Assembly: GCA_963920705.1 (NCBI GenBank)
Contig: OY987236.1
Location: forward strand, 10,526,190-10,590,189
Origin: Odiellus spinosus
Lineage: Eukaryota; Arthropoda; Arachnida; Opiliones; Phalangiidae
Length of the DNA: 64,000 nt
Direction: 5' to 3'
Part shown: positions 49,501-61,582 of the stretch, piece after piece
How positions within the stretch are numbered: the first letter of the stretch is position 1
Layout: each line of letters begins with the position of its first letter
Position numbers and translations under genes: made by a program
Notes under the pieces: model-generated
Databases searched by the model: none
What the model was told of the DNA's origin: nothing
What the model saw: only the letters and a program-made list of their open reading frames with translations

Positions 49501-50138
49501 TACATCACAAATACGGTACAAAAGAGATTAATTTAGGGAGTGGTTCGGTTCCCAACGATTTTTTTCTGTGAACTGCGGGAAAAACGCCAACCATACTACT
49601 GCTGCCATCTATACAAAAATATCAGAAATATATTTGCGCGGGAAATATTACAGCCAATTAAAATCTTTCTAAACTTGCCGGTAAAATTCAAAAGCTACTT
49701 TAAGCAATTACCTGGCCGGTTTCAGAGTTACATTCCGAATTGTCGGGTATGGTACAGTTGCACTATTTCTAGTACGCTCCAGCTTGGATGAACAAAAGCT
49801 ATCGCTTTCGGGATATGACACTCTAACCTTTGGTAAGGCATTCGGGTTTGGCTCGCAAAGTCCTCGCTAGGGAAAGGGGGCTTTTTAGGATTTCCTGTAA
49901 AAGTGTTACCGGTTTTTCCATGAAAAATACACGTGTTCCGGGTTATTCTCCATTATCATATCATGTCATATCCTGAAAGCAACAGCTTATATTATTCATC
50001 CAAGGCACCAGTATGCGTCGCTGAACTTAGCCCAATAAGAGTTCAACAGCTAAAAAAGCCGTTATTTAAATTCTCCAGTAGGTCTAGAAAAGCCTAAATC
50101 GGTATTTTGATTCGTAGACAATGTTCTTTAATAAAAAT

Positions 50139-50206
50139 AAATAGACAACTTCAATTAAGTTAGTGTTCGAGCGCTATGGCAGGCGCGGTAAATGAAGTTG
50201 TCTATT
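50139..50206. mobile_element. Small hairpin element
   Basis: AATAGACAACTTCAATTAA and AAATGAAGTTGTCTATT form inverted ends of a 68-bp segment. Possibly related to the hairpin at 15431. Confidence 0.65.
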
Positions 50207-52562
50207 AATTTCCTAAATTGATGTTAAAGGTTAAAACAAGTTTTAAGGTAGGGTAAATCCAAGGCCTAGCAAAAATACTAAAAAAAATCTCTCTCAATCA
50301 CACCCTTCAAGACGACCATGCAGGCCTAAGCAAACAACCGCGAAATTACATTTCTACGGTCGATTGGCTAAAATTTCCCCAAAATAAACTTCTTCCCAAT
50401 TTATCAAGAAGAGCTTAACCCGTTTATAAAACGCGACGAAGTAGAAAAAAGTTGATGACAAGCGCGGATAAAGACGAAAAGATTGAGAAAAATAAAAAAC
50501 AGGCTGTATAACTAGGCATAAGCTTCTTATAAGCCCACTGTATAGTCACGACTCAAGAATATTTCTGCATAAAAAGACCCCTATACACCAACCATCCGTA
50601 ATCGAGTTAAAGTACGCCCAATTAGGGAGATACGAACTGAAAAGTTTTGTTTTGCCTAAATGATGTAAGGGGAAAGCTAGGTCTTTTTATCAAAAAATGC
50701 CAACGTCCCAACGATAAATCTCTTTCAAGCTCGGTGATAAACTCGGGAAGATTGTCGAGCGGATTAGCGGCAATCAAAAAAGACGAGCGCTCGCCTTTCC
50801 TATAAATAGGATAAAGCGGAGCTCTAGGAAAAGGACTGGTAGAAACGGGATAGAGAGAGGATAGCCAAGGCTTAATCTCATCTTATCTCCGTACTTATAA
50901 GGGACAACTGGCTCGCGAGTCACTGATAGTAAATTACAATCTTAAAATGAAAGATTTTTACCTTAAGAAAACTCGTTTCTATACGGCAATTCGGAGCCCT
51001 TTCAAAGTTCCAAGAGTATATAGCGACAGAGGAGTTTTTCCAGCCCTTTTAACTAGGAGACTAGTTTCGGAGTTTTGGTTTCCTTCGTTTTGAAAAATAA
51101 CGAGGCTATACAGGCAGATTATATTAGAGAGAAGAGTCGGGAAAGCTTACTCACGAAGGACACCGCTTCCATTTAGTTTTGGCACGCTTTAGGCTAGATT
51201 CACGATTCCTAAGGGAGAAAACAAAGTTATTATTATTATCTACCCGCGCTCCTTCACACTGTCTCTGGAGTTTCACTAACTGAGTCTGGATTTTCAATGA
51301 AATGGCCCGAAGGGAAAAGTTAGGCTTAACGTGTTTTGTATAATGTATATACGTAAATATGGGATCATAGGATAAATGAACCCAAAAGGGGTTAAAAGCC
51401 ACCCTATATCCATATCGAGAAGTTAGACAAAAGTTAAAATGGCAAGCGGATGTTTGGATTCATTTACCAGAATTAAATCAGACGGATAATATTAAGCCTA
51501 CAATTGTTTGAGTTTCTCTACAGAGGGTCGCCTCATAATTATGGCCCCGCTTTATAAAGTTTCTGTCCATTTGATTTATCGAGAGGAAACTATAAAAAAG
51601 AGCGGATGATTAGGCAGATTTATTAGGCCTAATGTTAAATTTCATTTTTCTAAAGAATTAGTAACCTTTGACTTAGGGTGAAGGGAAATATTCGACGAAT
51701 CAAATTAACCCAACGTTTCGTTCTACAAGTTTTCTCTCGACTTAGTAGGTCTCGTCTGAACAGGGCTTAGAAACTACTGAGGTGTTATTCGAGAGGATTT
51801 TGCAAACCAGGGAAAGATGGTTGCGTATAAATACACCATACTAAGAATAACAGGAGTTAAAAGTAGTTTATCAAACTTGATTTTAAATTAATTTCAAACG
51901 ATACCCTAGGGGGTGAGCCTTCTAAATTTGAAACGTCAAGAAAGTGTATTTATTTCTCAATCTTCGATATTGAATATTGAATATTAAATATTTTCCGCGT
52001 ACCGGTAGAACTTTTTTTGTCGTAGAACGTTTTTTGGTTCGAGAGGGATTTTTTTTTCTAACTTTCAAAGAGAAACAGTTTTGACATGAAATATTTATCG
52101 GGGGGCGGGACAAGCTGTTACTGTAGCGTTGTAACAGATGTTAGCAACGTAAAATCGAACCAAATTGTTTTTAATTTTCTAGGTTTCAAAAATATGAAAT
52201 AAACCCAAAAAAAAAAAAATAAAAATAAAAAAAATCGGTATACTGTATAAAATGAAATTTCTTATTTTATAATCATGAATTCTTTAAATAAAATTATTAT
52301 ACACAAAAGATATGCAATAGATCTCTTGCGTTTATTTTGACCCCCAACAAGGGGTTCCTTAATTTGGACGACATTAAAATACCCCCACTGTTCAAATTAA
52401 AACGGACAAACATTAAAGGTCCAAATGAGGATCAACGTAATTTAGTAAATGATCGGACATTTTGACCGAAATCCAAAGTCTCGAAATTTAATTCTCTATA
52501 GGACATTAGCATTGAAATCCAAAAATAGCTTTCAAAATCTCACGAAAATCCTGAAATCCCAT

Positions 52563-52910
52563 AAAGGGAGAATGAAACCTAATAACAAGTGATTTTTATC
52601 GATTCGTCATCGTTTAAATAGGCCTAATCCACCAATAAAAAGTGTACAAAACAAATATTAAACTAAAAATAAATTTAAAACTTACCCGGAAAATAGGCTT
52701 AGCGGGATTCATTGAGATCCTGAATTGCCTCCGTGTAAAGTCTAGCGACCAATGAGCGAAGGGCCGACGTTCACGCGAGATCTCCACGAGACTTACAATC
52801 GCGTTCGATTGGTCGACCTTATACGCGAGGAAATCAGGATCTTCATGAAACCCGCTAAGCCTATTTTCCGGGTAAGTTTTAAATTGATTTCTAGTTTAAT
52901 ATTTGTTCGT
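52563..52910. mobile_element. MITE family B copy, right end lost
   Basis: Left end AAAGGGAGAATGAAACCTAA, then TCGTTTAAATAGGCCTAATC and AAAATAGGCTTAGCGGG. The right arm runs through CCCGCTAAGCCTATTTTCCG and a TTTCTAGTTTAATATTTGTT stretch, then stops short of the terminal AGGGAG complement. Confidence 0.82.
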
Positions 52911-53780
52911 ATAAAAACCTGAGTCTAATTAAAAGAAATTTTAAACAATGCGCTTGAACAAGAAAGACGAAAAGTTCTCCAAACATTTTCGGCAAAAACA
53001 GATAATAAAATTGCCCTCGGTACGATAGTATAGAGAGTAATTTTATCATTTATGAACCACCGAGTCATTCTTAGACTCTTCTTAACCTTATTTAAAGTAA
53101 ATAGTGTTACTGTATTAATAAATTATTCATTTTCCTCTTTAATTAAATATGAAAAACAGAATTCTTCCAAACAAATTCGCTTATAAGGTCGTCCTTCCCA
53201 CACCGATTCGTTTCTAGCAAAATAATCTACGCGCGTATAGAGTTTGGGCAACCATCTGTGTGTTGGGGGCATGCTAATAAAAGAATAATTCGGGATTTCT
53301 CGAATTAAGAGAGCTTTTTTTATGCATATTTACTTTCGCTCGCTTTCTTAATCTTGTTGAGAATGAATTTGGCGCAAATAAGTAAGAACTACTTCGTGTT
53401 TTGACTAGAAAAAGACGGATTATTATAAATTTAAATACCAGTAGTCTGAGAGGATTGCCAAAGAAACGCTGATAAACAAGAAATACTTATTTTACGAATT
53501 CATTTCAGGCTGAGAATGAGATTCTTCTTGTAACTTAATTAGAAGACATATATGTGACAAAATACTGTTATGAGAATTATATTGAAACTAACTGAAATCG
53601 CAAAATGTCAAAAAAAAACTACACTTTTAATTTGGAATAGATATTATATTATAATATAATTAAAATATAAACTTATGGTTATAATAATAATTATTGAACG
53701 GACATCAACGGGACCAAGGGCAGTTAGACTATTAATCAGGAAGTTCTGAAGTAGGAGATGTACTGGTGTTACGCGAATAT

Positions 53781-53925
53781 CGAGGGGGTTGTACAAAATG
53801 TTTGAACTCTTTGCACTACCAAAGTTGGACTCTGAGTTCAGCAAGAGTTCGAACTGTTTGCATTACCAAAGCTGGACTTGCGTGAACTCAGGTGTACAAG
53901 AAAATCAAGAGTGATGTCCCCCTCG
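53781..53925. mobile_element. hAT-like MITE family J copy
   Basis: CGAGGGGGTTGTACAAA ... GTGATGTCCCCCTCG, flanked by near-identical 8-bp direct repeats GCGAATAT (53773) and GCGAATAG (53926). Interior repeats GAGTTCGAACT and TTTGCACTACCAAAGTTGG. Confidence 0.85.
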
Positions 53926-54252
53926 GCGAATAGTCCCCAGAAGTGGAGTTTCCTGGAAGAAAAACTCCAGTCTCTATCCCTAATGACCGGTACATACTTC
54001 GATCTGATTGGTTTATAGCAGGAACAAAGACAACGTAACGCTAGGCTGGCGTGTTCTATGAAGGAACTGGCGTACAAACAGTGGAGCTTCCTAGCCATCG
54101 TTCCAATTTTGCAACTTCCTCTGTCCTTACACACGTTAGTAAAGGCATCTTTATCTGTCGGTACTATCTTTCCCGCCTTCACAGGGGTTTGAAAAGCATT
54201 AACACTTTTTTTAACGTTAGCACGCCTCTCTATATAGCAAGGGCACATAGAC

Positions 54253-54438
54253 GTAAGAGGGAACATTCGAGTTACTATTGGTCACTCCACGATGTCACCT
54301 TTATCTTTTTATTGGGGAGTGGTACGTTTTTAAGAGTATGAAAATCTAGGAGCTATTTCTTTCTTGGGAGGAGCTTATTCGATGTTTTATACGCTATAAC
54401 ATAGCGGAAGCAGACAATATGCAAATGTTCCCTCTTAC
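54253..54438. mobile_element. TIR element
   Basis: GTAAGAGGGAACATTCG and CAAATGTTCCCTCTTAC bound 186 bp. The ORFs crossing this point on both strands are therefore not genes. Confidence 0.72.
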
Positions 54439-55079
54439 CTCTACGAATCTCTGGTAATATCATTCAAACCACATATACTGAGTAGTTCTTGAACGTCTAC
54501 TAATTTAATCACAATTGACGTTTCAATATTCTAGTCACGAATATTTTAATGGCGATCAGTCTGGTCCGCGCGAAATTAGGCTTAAAATTCTCCAAGGTCC
54601 CACGAAACAGACGGGGAAGAAAATAATAAAAAAATAAATTGGTATATATTAAGACTTCAATGATATTAGTTTTACTAGCGCCTTTTACTCTTCTCCGTCG
54701 CAGTTTATAACAACCAATCAGAGCATTTGTCGTTCTAACACTTCCGAGTCATTTTCTTTTATTTTATTTCCAAACATTCAGGGTCGCCCGGAGATTTCAT
54801 CACGTACGAAGACTACGTTTTTTTTGGTCTAAGAGTAAGAAGAATTTAAAAACCCACTACCCCATTAAAGAGATCTAGGATTAAATTAAAATTTTTCCCA
54901 CTTTACCAAAAATAGAAGAACAAAAAGCCTAAGACTAGACTAAACACGTTCTTAATTAAGATCAGTGATATAGCCAACCAAAAAAATCCATTTCGATGAA
55001 GTAATCTGACCCCGGGAATAACTCGAGTCTTACGGGTATCTAGTACAGACAGAGTGATGAAAAACTATCTCTCTTATAT

Positions 55080-55145
55080 AAAGGGAGAATGCAACCTAAC
55101 AACAAGTGATTTTTATGGATTCCTTATCGTTTAAATAGGCCTATT
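55080..55145. mobile_element. MITE family B, left-end fragment
   Basis: AAAGGGAGAATGCAACCTAA to TTATCGTTTAAATAGGCCTA, then unrelated sequence. A truncated end only, just upstream of the 137-codon ORF. Confidence 0.75.
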
Positions 55146-55216
55146 GAAAAAGAAGTGGAGCAACATTTGAAATCTAAATACTCAATTGCTGATGCCAATG
55201 AGAATTCGTCGTTGAA

Positions 55217-55630
55217 ATGGCGCTTGGGCTGAAAGAGATTAGAAATAGCGCCTTTAAACTTCTTACAAAAGAAGGGGTGTTGGCTTTTCCTGTATCTATA
55301 AGAGTATTTCTATCAAGCTTCACGATTTCTTTGAAATCTCCGCTTGAAACTGGCTACGCACCAACGTTTTTATTCGCTACTCGAGCTATGGTCAATCGGG
55401 TATTCCGAACGACAGATTTCCGCCTCATAAAACATGGTCAATCCTATAACTTCATCGCGGTCTATCACCCTCTTCATCCTTGTCCGCGCTGCGAACTTCA
55501 ATTGATAACAAATTCTTATAAAACCTCTACTGATCAGTTAAACGGGGTAGTGAAGGGATGTATTTACCAGGAGCTAAAAGGCGGGATCAACCCAGGCTTA
55601 AGGCGTTATTTTTTAGTAAGAAGCTTTTAG
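55217..55630 (+). CDS. Unrecognised 137-codon ORF
   Basis: Open frame from ATG at 55217 to TAG at 55628-55630, long for this AT-rich window and locally GC-richer. Begins MALGLKEIRNSAFKLLTKEG and has a CPRCEL-like segment. No domain is recognised, there is no clear splice context, and a truncated MITE end lies just upstream. It may be a chance ORF or part of an unknown repeat. Confidence 0.2.
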   Translation: MALGLKEIRNSAFKLLTKEGVLAFPVSIRVFLSSFTISLKSPLETGYAPTFLFATRAMVNRVFRTTDFRLIKHGQSYNFIAVYHPLHPCPRCELQLITNSYKTSTDQLNGVVKGCIYQELKGGINPGLRRYFLVRSF

Positions 55631-57129
55631 GTTCTCCACTTTGGCAACGAAACTATCGATATTTATTGAGCCTCGTTGTCCCGATGTCTGACGATTGACG
55701 AAAGATATTAATTGCAAGCTAAATGTACTTTAAAACCTCTTTATCGTTACCGATACATTCAAAGTTTCATAAATAAGTTATAAATTTGTATCACATTAAG
55801 GTTTCTATATTGTCTCGAGACTTTCCGCTGCATTAGCTCAAAGACGAACGCGTAATTTACGCCTCCGTAATACTTGAATTATTCCGTATCTATCCTGAAA
55901 TTAGGCTTAACCCTTACATAGAGGGCCGAAGGGTTTTATGGTATTTTAACATATTATATTATTTATAGCAGACGACAGATGGGGCCGTTATTACTATATA
56001 TCTTAATTAAGCCTAACTTCCGCCAACATTGAATAAGATGAATTAGCGAATTGAGTCTTTGACTATGAAATGCGTTAAATTTTCAACATCCTGCGCAGTG
56101 ATCAAAGGCAAAAATTATCAAAATTATTAAAAATCTAAAATTGTAGAAAATTCAAAATTAATAAAATTAATTTAACTTGGTAAAACATTATAATTCAAAA
56201 ACAATCTTTACAATTTAAGAATATCTATCCCGCGATGAAATTAGAGTGAAGTAAGGTTTACAGAGGGTCAAAGTTCAACTTGTTTCTCAATGCCTTTTCC
56301 CAATCACTAATCTTCTGACTAAGTTGAGCAGCGGTTATTTCTTCGCTTGACTCGTTACGAGTGAACTTCTAGAGAGAGAGAGAGAAGAGGATGGAGAGAA
56401 ATCTCTTCTCTGGATGTGTGAAAAGGAGGAAGCTATAGGGGAAGCCAGACTCGCGGAGAAAAAGGCAAGAAAAGAGGGACAGAAAAAAATATATATATTT
56501 CTGGGTGCGCTAACACTTGAGCGAATTAATTGTACTCGAACGAAGACTATTGAAGCAGAAAATTTCCTCGATTGTTTTTTACACGAAATTGGGTTCGATT
56601 AAACGGCGTGATTCGATAAAAAAAAGTAACTTTATCCTTAAAGGAAGAATGAACTGGCGATTATCGTTTAAAGTGAAATTTTCATCAATTAAGGGGTGTT
56701 TTCTGACTAATCGAAGCAAAACAATAAGTATTTTAATCTTAGATGAGCACATGTTAAACTTGAATACTCTCCGAGTAACTTTAAAATTTATTTCTCGTCC
56801 TAAAAAGATTTAACAGTTATTTTAATGATTATTAATCGATCGAAAATTACTAGTTGTTCAACTTCATGCTCACTTTAATTATATAGTTACTCCAATCTAT
56901 ATCTACACTCGGTTACGATTCACCGAGAACATACGACAACTCGAAACCTCGTGACCTATTTGCCGTTTTATGGGCTTCATTCATATGCGTAGCCATGCAA
57001 CAAAGAGCGTTAAATATTTCATTAACGATATGTTATCATAAGTTAATTCATTAACAACTCCATATAAGTTAAATAGTCTTATTCAAATCAAGATTAGTAT
57101 AAGCAAAAATTTTGAATCAGATCGAACAA

Positions 57130-57298
57130 AGTGAGGGGCTAATCATTCTCGGATTCCCGTACACCGATTACGGATTACGGGTAATCATTTTAGCACCGTC
57201 AAAGGCAGTAATTTTAAAGATTACGCGTAATCGCTTTAGTACAGTGAAAGCTACAGGCTGTACACCGATTACGCCGAGTCACTGGCCCCTCGGAACAA
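57130..57298. mobile_element. MITE family G copy
   Basis: GAGGGGCTAATCATTCTCGG ... CCGAGTCACTGGCCCCTCGG, inverted ends, and the same two-part interior as the element at 43262 (TTTTAGCACCGTCAAAGGC, GCTTTAGTACAGTGAAAGC). Confidence 0.82.
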
Positions 57299-58039
57299 AG
57301 CTAAAGGTTACCTTTTATTCCTACGAATTTAAACAGAACTACTTGGATATTTTACATTTACTTATGGTTGTAGTTATTTCAAACAATGGATCATACGTGG
57401 AATAGATTTTGTTTATCGAGACATTTTTGTTTTGGTATTTTTGCAAGGAGGGTTTAGATATAGATACCAAAAAGAATAACGTGTATAAAATGAAGGGCGC
57501 CAGGCGGAGAAAAAAACATCCAGTGGAAACAACAGCCGACGACCAAAAACCACAGCGTGTCGCAAAAACATTCGAAATTTATGTCTCGTACAACATATGG
57601 ATCGCGGACGAGGCTTAACGATGTACTGACCAAAGAAGACAAAGAAAAAAACAACAAAAAAAAATTTGGCGGGAAAAAAAACTATATCGCTTTATATTAA
57701 ATGTGTGAGCGACACGGATTATTCGTTCGTATTCTTAGAAAGGTACTATTAAAGAATTGGGTCAATATGGAATTAATATGGCAATTTTGGGCTGTTTCTA
57801 GATTGTAAAAGGATATAGATTCAAATTTTGAGTGCCTTATTCATATCGAGGCGTTAACTTGTAAATGATTTTATTCTTTATGATTGAGAAGGACAAAAAC
57901 AAAAGGCGGGAAATAAATATAAACCAAATGATGGTTTTAATTTATATCCTGATTTGAAGGGGTTGTGAAACGTAAAATTGGGTTATTGTATGCATAAAAA
58001 GAAAGCTTATTTTAATTATTATTAGCAATATACGAAATG

Positions 58040-58500
58040 AAAGCGTAGATTACCCTTATTGATCCAAAAATAAAGTTTAGATTACTCTTAGCGGCAAAAA
58101 AAGAAGGTTTAGATTACTCTTAGCGGCACAAAAAGAAAGTTTAGATTACTCTTAGCGGCACAAAAAGGTTTAGATTACTCTTAGCAGCACAAAAATAAGG
58201 TTAAGAATAGATTACTCTTAGCAACACAAAAATTAGGTTTAGAATAGATTACTCTTAGCGACACAAGAGGAAAGTTTAGATTACTCTTAGCAAAGATGCA
58301 AAAGAAGCATTGATTTTGTATAGTGACACAAAACTTTAGATTACTGTAAATATTTGTTTATATTATTTAGCATAAGCTTAGCGACAGAAAAAAATTGTTT
58401 AGATTAGACTTAGCAACACGCAAGACTGGGTACAAAAGATGTGTTTAGATTACACTTATAAGCACAAAAGAAGTGTTTAGTTTACACTATAGAAACACGT
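58040..58500. repeat. Tandem array of ~30-35-bp units (TTTAGATTACTCTTAGCG)
   Basis: Seven clear units to about 58295 with the core TTTAGATTACTCTTAGC followed by GCACAAAAA and a variable spacer, then at least four decayed units up to 58495. Unit length varies through the A-rich spacer. No coding frame. Confidence 0.88.
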
Positions 58501-58994
58501 AGACGTTTAAAAGCCTTATTTTTTCAGTTTCTCTTTAATCCAATTCAATCAACAATAGGGTTTCGCTGAAAGCTTGTAATTAAAGGGTATTTATATTGGG
58601 GAACGAAATTACAAAATCTAGATTACGATAAGCTTAAGTTTATATTAAAATCGAGTCCCAATCGCCACAGATATTTACCGAAAAAAAATATTATTATATA
58701 TTAAATGCATTCTTCCAGGAGGATATTAACTTTTCGGGTTAATTAAAAATTCCCCCGGCTGAAGCGAACGTAAACGTAATTTTCCCAGATTCGGCTCCCA
58801 ATTTACGCTTTTTCCAATTAAACCCAAACACCATAACACTATTATTCCATAATTAGATTTTACGACGTATTTTCTAATAGCATATATACGTTTATTTGAT
58901 GACACTTTTAAGTGCACAACGGTCTTAATTGAATACTATCTTTCACGAAAATCTTTACAAAAATCATTTAAAAACAATAAAACTAATGATTTCA

Positions 58995-59337
58995 TTAAAG
59001 GTAGAATACAACCTATCGTTTAAATAGATCTAATCCAATAGTAAAAAATTTTACAAACCAATATTAAACTAGAAATAAATTTAAAACTTACCATCAAAAT
59101 GGAAATTCTGAACTCCCAATATAAACACTAGCGACCAATGATATTGATCGACGACCCTTACATGGGGAAGGCATGATCTCCATGAATCCAGCTAAGCCGG
59201 GTAAGATTTAAATTTATTTCTAGTTTAATATTTATTTTTAATTTTTTGTTACTGGTCGATTAGGCCTATTTAAACGATAAGGAATCGATAAAAAAGTACT
59301 TGTTGTTGGGTTGCATTCTTCCTTTGAAGGAAAATTC
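58995..59337. mobile_element. MITE family B, full-length copy
   Basis: TTAA at 58995, left end AGGTAGAATACAACC, right end GGGTTGCATTCTTCC followed by TTTGAAG. The inner AGCGACCAATGATATTGAT matches the copy at 8543. About 335 bp. Confidence 0.85.
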
Positions 59338-59374
59338 TAATTTATTTTTACGTTTTTCATCATGTAGGTATTTG

Positions 59375-59536
59375 CGAGGGGTCAGACACTCTTGAATTCG
59401 CTGTACACCTGAGTTCACTGAATTCAGCTTTGACAGTACATTGAGTTGGAACTCTTATGAACTTTGAGTTCAGCTTTGATAGTGTAAAGAGTACAAAAAA
59501 TTTGTACACCTGAGTTCGCGAGTGTCTGCCCCCTCT
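59375..59536. mobile_element. hAT-like MITE family J copy
   Basis: Inverted ends GAGGGGTCAGACACTC and GAGTGTCTGCCCCCTC, flanked by the 8-bp direct repeat GGTATTTG on both sides. The interior shares TGTACACCTGAGTTC and TTGAGTTCAGCTTTGA motifs with the copy at 53781. Confidence 0.9.
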
Positions 59537-60548
59537 GGTATTTGCTATAAAATACTACTTTAAAAGATTTAAAAAATTCTGAAATTTATAAGAAGTTTCA
59601 AAGCGTGTCCTGATAAGATGTATGAAATATTACCTTTAGTGATATGTATCTTGGTTTTGGTTTTTAAGTTGTTTTAAACTTGTTAAGAACTATTAACGTT
59701 GAATTTTCTCAAATTAGGATCCATGGTAGAGAAACTACTAAAAATTGTTAAGAACTCGTCAAAATGTTTTAAACGCATAATATTTTAGATTTGTAATAAC
59801 TTTTGATTTGCTTCGTTTTATTCTCTATTTTTCATTTTTTCACCATACAGAGAGAGGGAGAGAAAGAGAGAGAGAGAGACAGAGGAGTGTGAAAGATGAG
59901 AATCTCTGTACCTTTTGAGAGACGCTTATACCATTTTCAAAAATAAAAACTGTAAAAATGCTTGAGACGATTACGTTGTCAAGTGTAATTTACTTTTTTT
60001 GAAACGATAATGGGGGAGAGGCGTGACACGAAGTGTGTTAATTTTTGCAAGGAGCTATACGCGCGACGACAAAAAGCTTTCAATTGCGTCGCCTCTATTT
60101 TCACAATCAATTAGGGACAAAAGAGACCCTTCCGGCTATTAGCAAAAAGAAAGAGGGGTCGAGTTAGGATGGTGTATATGTATACCTTTACCTCTTAGCC
60201 AGCAAGTCCCTCAGCCCTCGTACTAAATTAGTTCTAGTAGCTTCTTAAAGCGAAGTTAAAGAGTTAGGGACTCCAAAAGTAAAAGGTTTTAGATTTTAAT
60301 TAGTTCACTATAATAAATAATCGGTAATTTACGCCATTTTAATTACTTTCCCAGTGCAACAATGGTAAGTTTAAATGGATTAAGTACTTTCACGAAAGAG
60401 ATCTCGCGAAAGTAACCACATGACGTGCCACTAAAGTTCTAAATCGGTATTTACCCTGGTAATTGTATCTAGCCATCGTGATAACATCTATGATTGTTAT
60501 TAGGCTTAGCGTGGGCTACAGAGGTTAGTGTTAGGTTTAACTCTCATT

Positions 60549-60845
60549 AAGCTACGATCACACTATCATTTCTTAATCGATTTGAAACGTTGAAATCAAA
60601 CCGATATTCGAATCGCCAGGATCGTTTTAAGCGTCGTCTGTTCACGCATTACCTTTATAAATCGATTTATAATAGCTTCATTTATCGGTTGTTGAAATCG
60701 AATCGGTATGAAACTGGTTCCCGAAGCAGTTTCGAGAAATCAAAATAAATCGATTCGAGCAAAGTCGGTTTCCCGTTCACACGACTCCAGCGAAACTTTT
60801 TAACGGTTTGAATCGATTCCAAGGCCTAGTATGAACGCGGCTATT
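60549..60845. mobile_element. MITE family E, full copy
   Basis: TAAGCTACGATCACACTATC ... CTAGTATGAACGCGGCTA, about 297 bp. Interior matches CAAACCGATATTCGAATCGC and TCGGTATGAAACTGGTTCCC. Confidence 0.88.
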
Positions 60846-61582
60846 GTCAAGGCTTCCCAATGACGTCATCACAATGATAAATTTATTTTCCTAAATTATT
60901 TTACTAAAGACGAATGATTTTATTAACATAATTGAAATTTTACTATTTAGAACCTAAATGGTTCGACACTTCAAAAATCGAGTCCTTAGCCCCTTAAAGA
61001 CGAGAGCCACGATGAAATTTTAATTTTTTTTCTTTCTTTGGTGTATACCAACCATCCCCGTGTCATCATATTTCAAAAGAAATATGAAGAATATTTTCCC
61101 CTCATCTCACGCTGGCGAGGGAATAAAGCACGCAGTTAGGGATGTTTTCAAAATCAGTGTTTTCATAGCTCCATCCAAGTAGAAATGATTTGAAGAAGAA
61201 ACCAAAAAGAAAGACGTCACAAACTCGCGTTATCAAAAGAACCTGCAGTATACGTTATAAAAATACCAATTTCCCCGAAAAACTACGAAATTCTGGTAAT
61301 TTTATCAGAAAATCTTGATATGGACTACTATAGCCCCGATGTGACGTCGGTAACTAAAAGTTGGTCAATGGCCCCAATGAGGGTTCTCTCAGTATCAAAT
61401 GAAAATTAATATCTTTACCGAAAGCTATGACTGGCTAACATGCTTTAAACACTTGTTAAATGTTTTACTCGTGGGGTGACACCAAGCACAGCGCGCCAAG
61501 GAAAGAAATAAAGCAAGCATTGATCATTTCGGCTTGGTTCATAGGTTGATCTCTGATCTAGGACTATTTAATAGATAAAGAC

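Larger units (their letters stand above)
49500..53770. other. Flank upstream of the Rbp1-like gene
   Basis: Contains the hairpin at 50139, a possible extra leader exon near 51149-51207 (minus strand) and the family B MITE at 52563. GA-rich tracts near 50840. No supported coding exon. Confidence 0.4.

Noticed and set aside
53838-54266. 142-codon minus-strand ORF
   Set aside because: It begins inside one TIR element and ends inside another (MITEs at 54253 and 53781); the overlapping plus-strand frame is also open. No recognisable domain.
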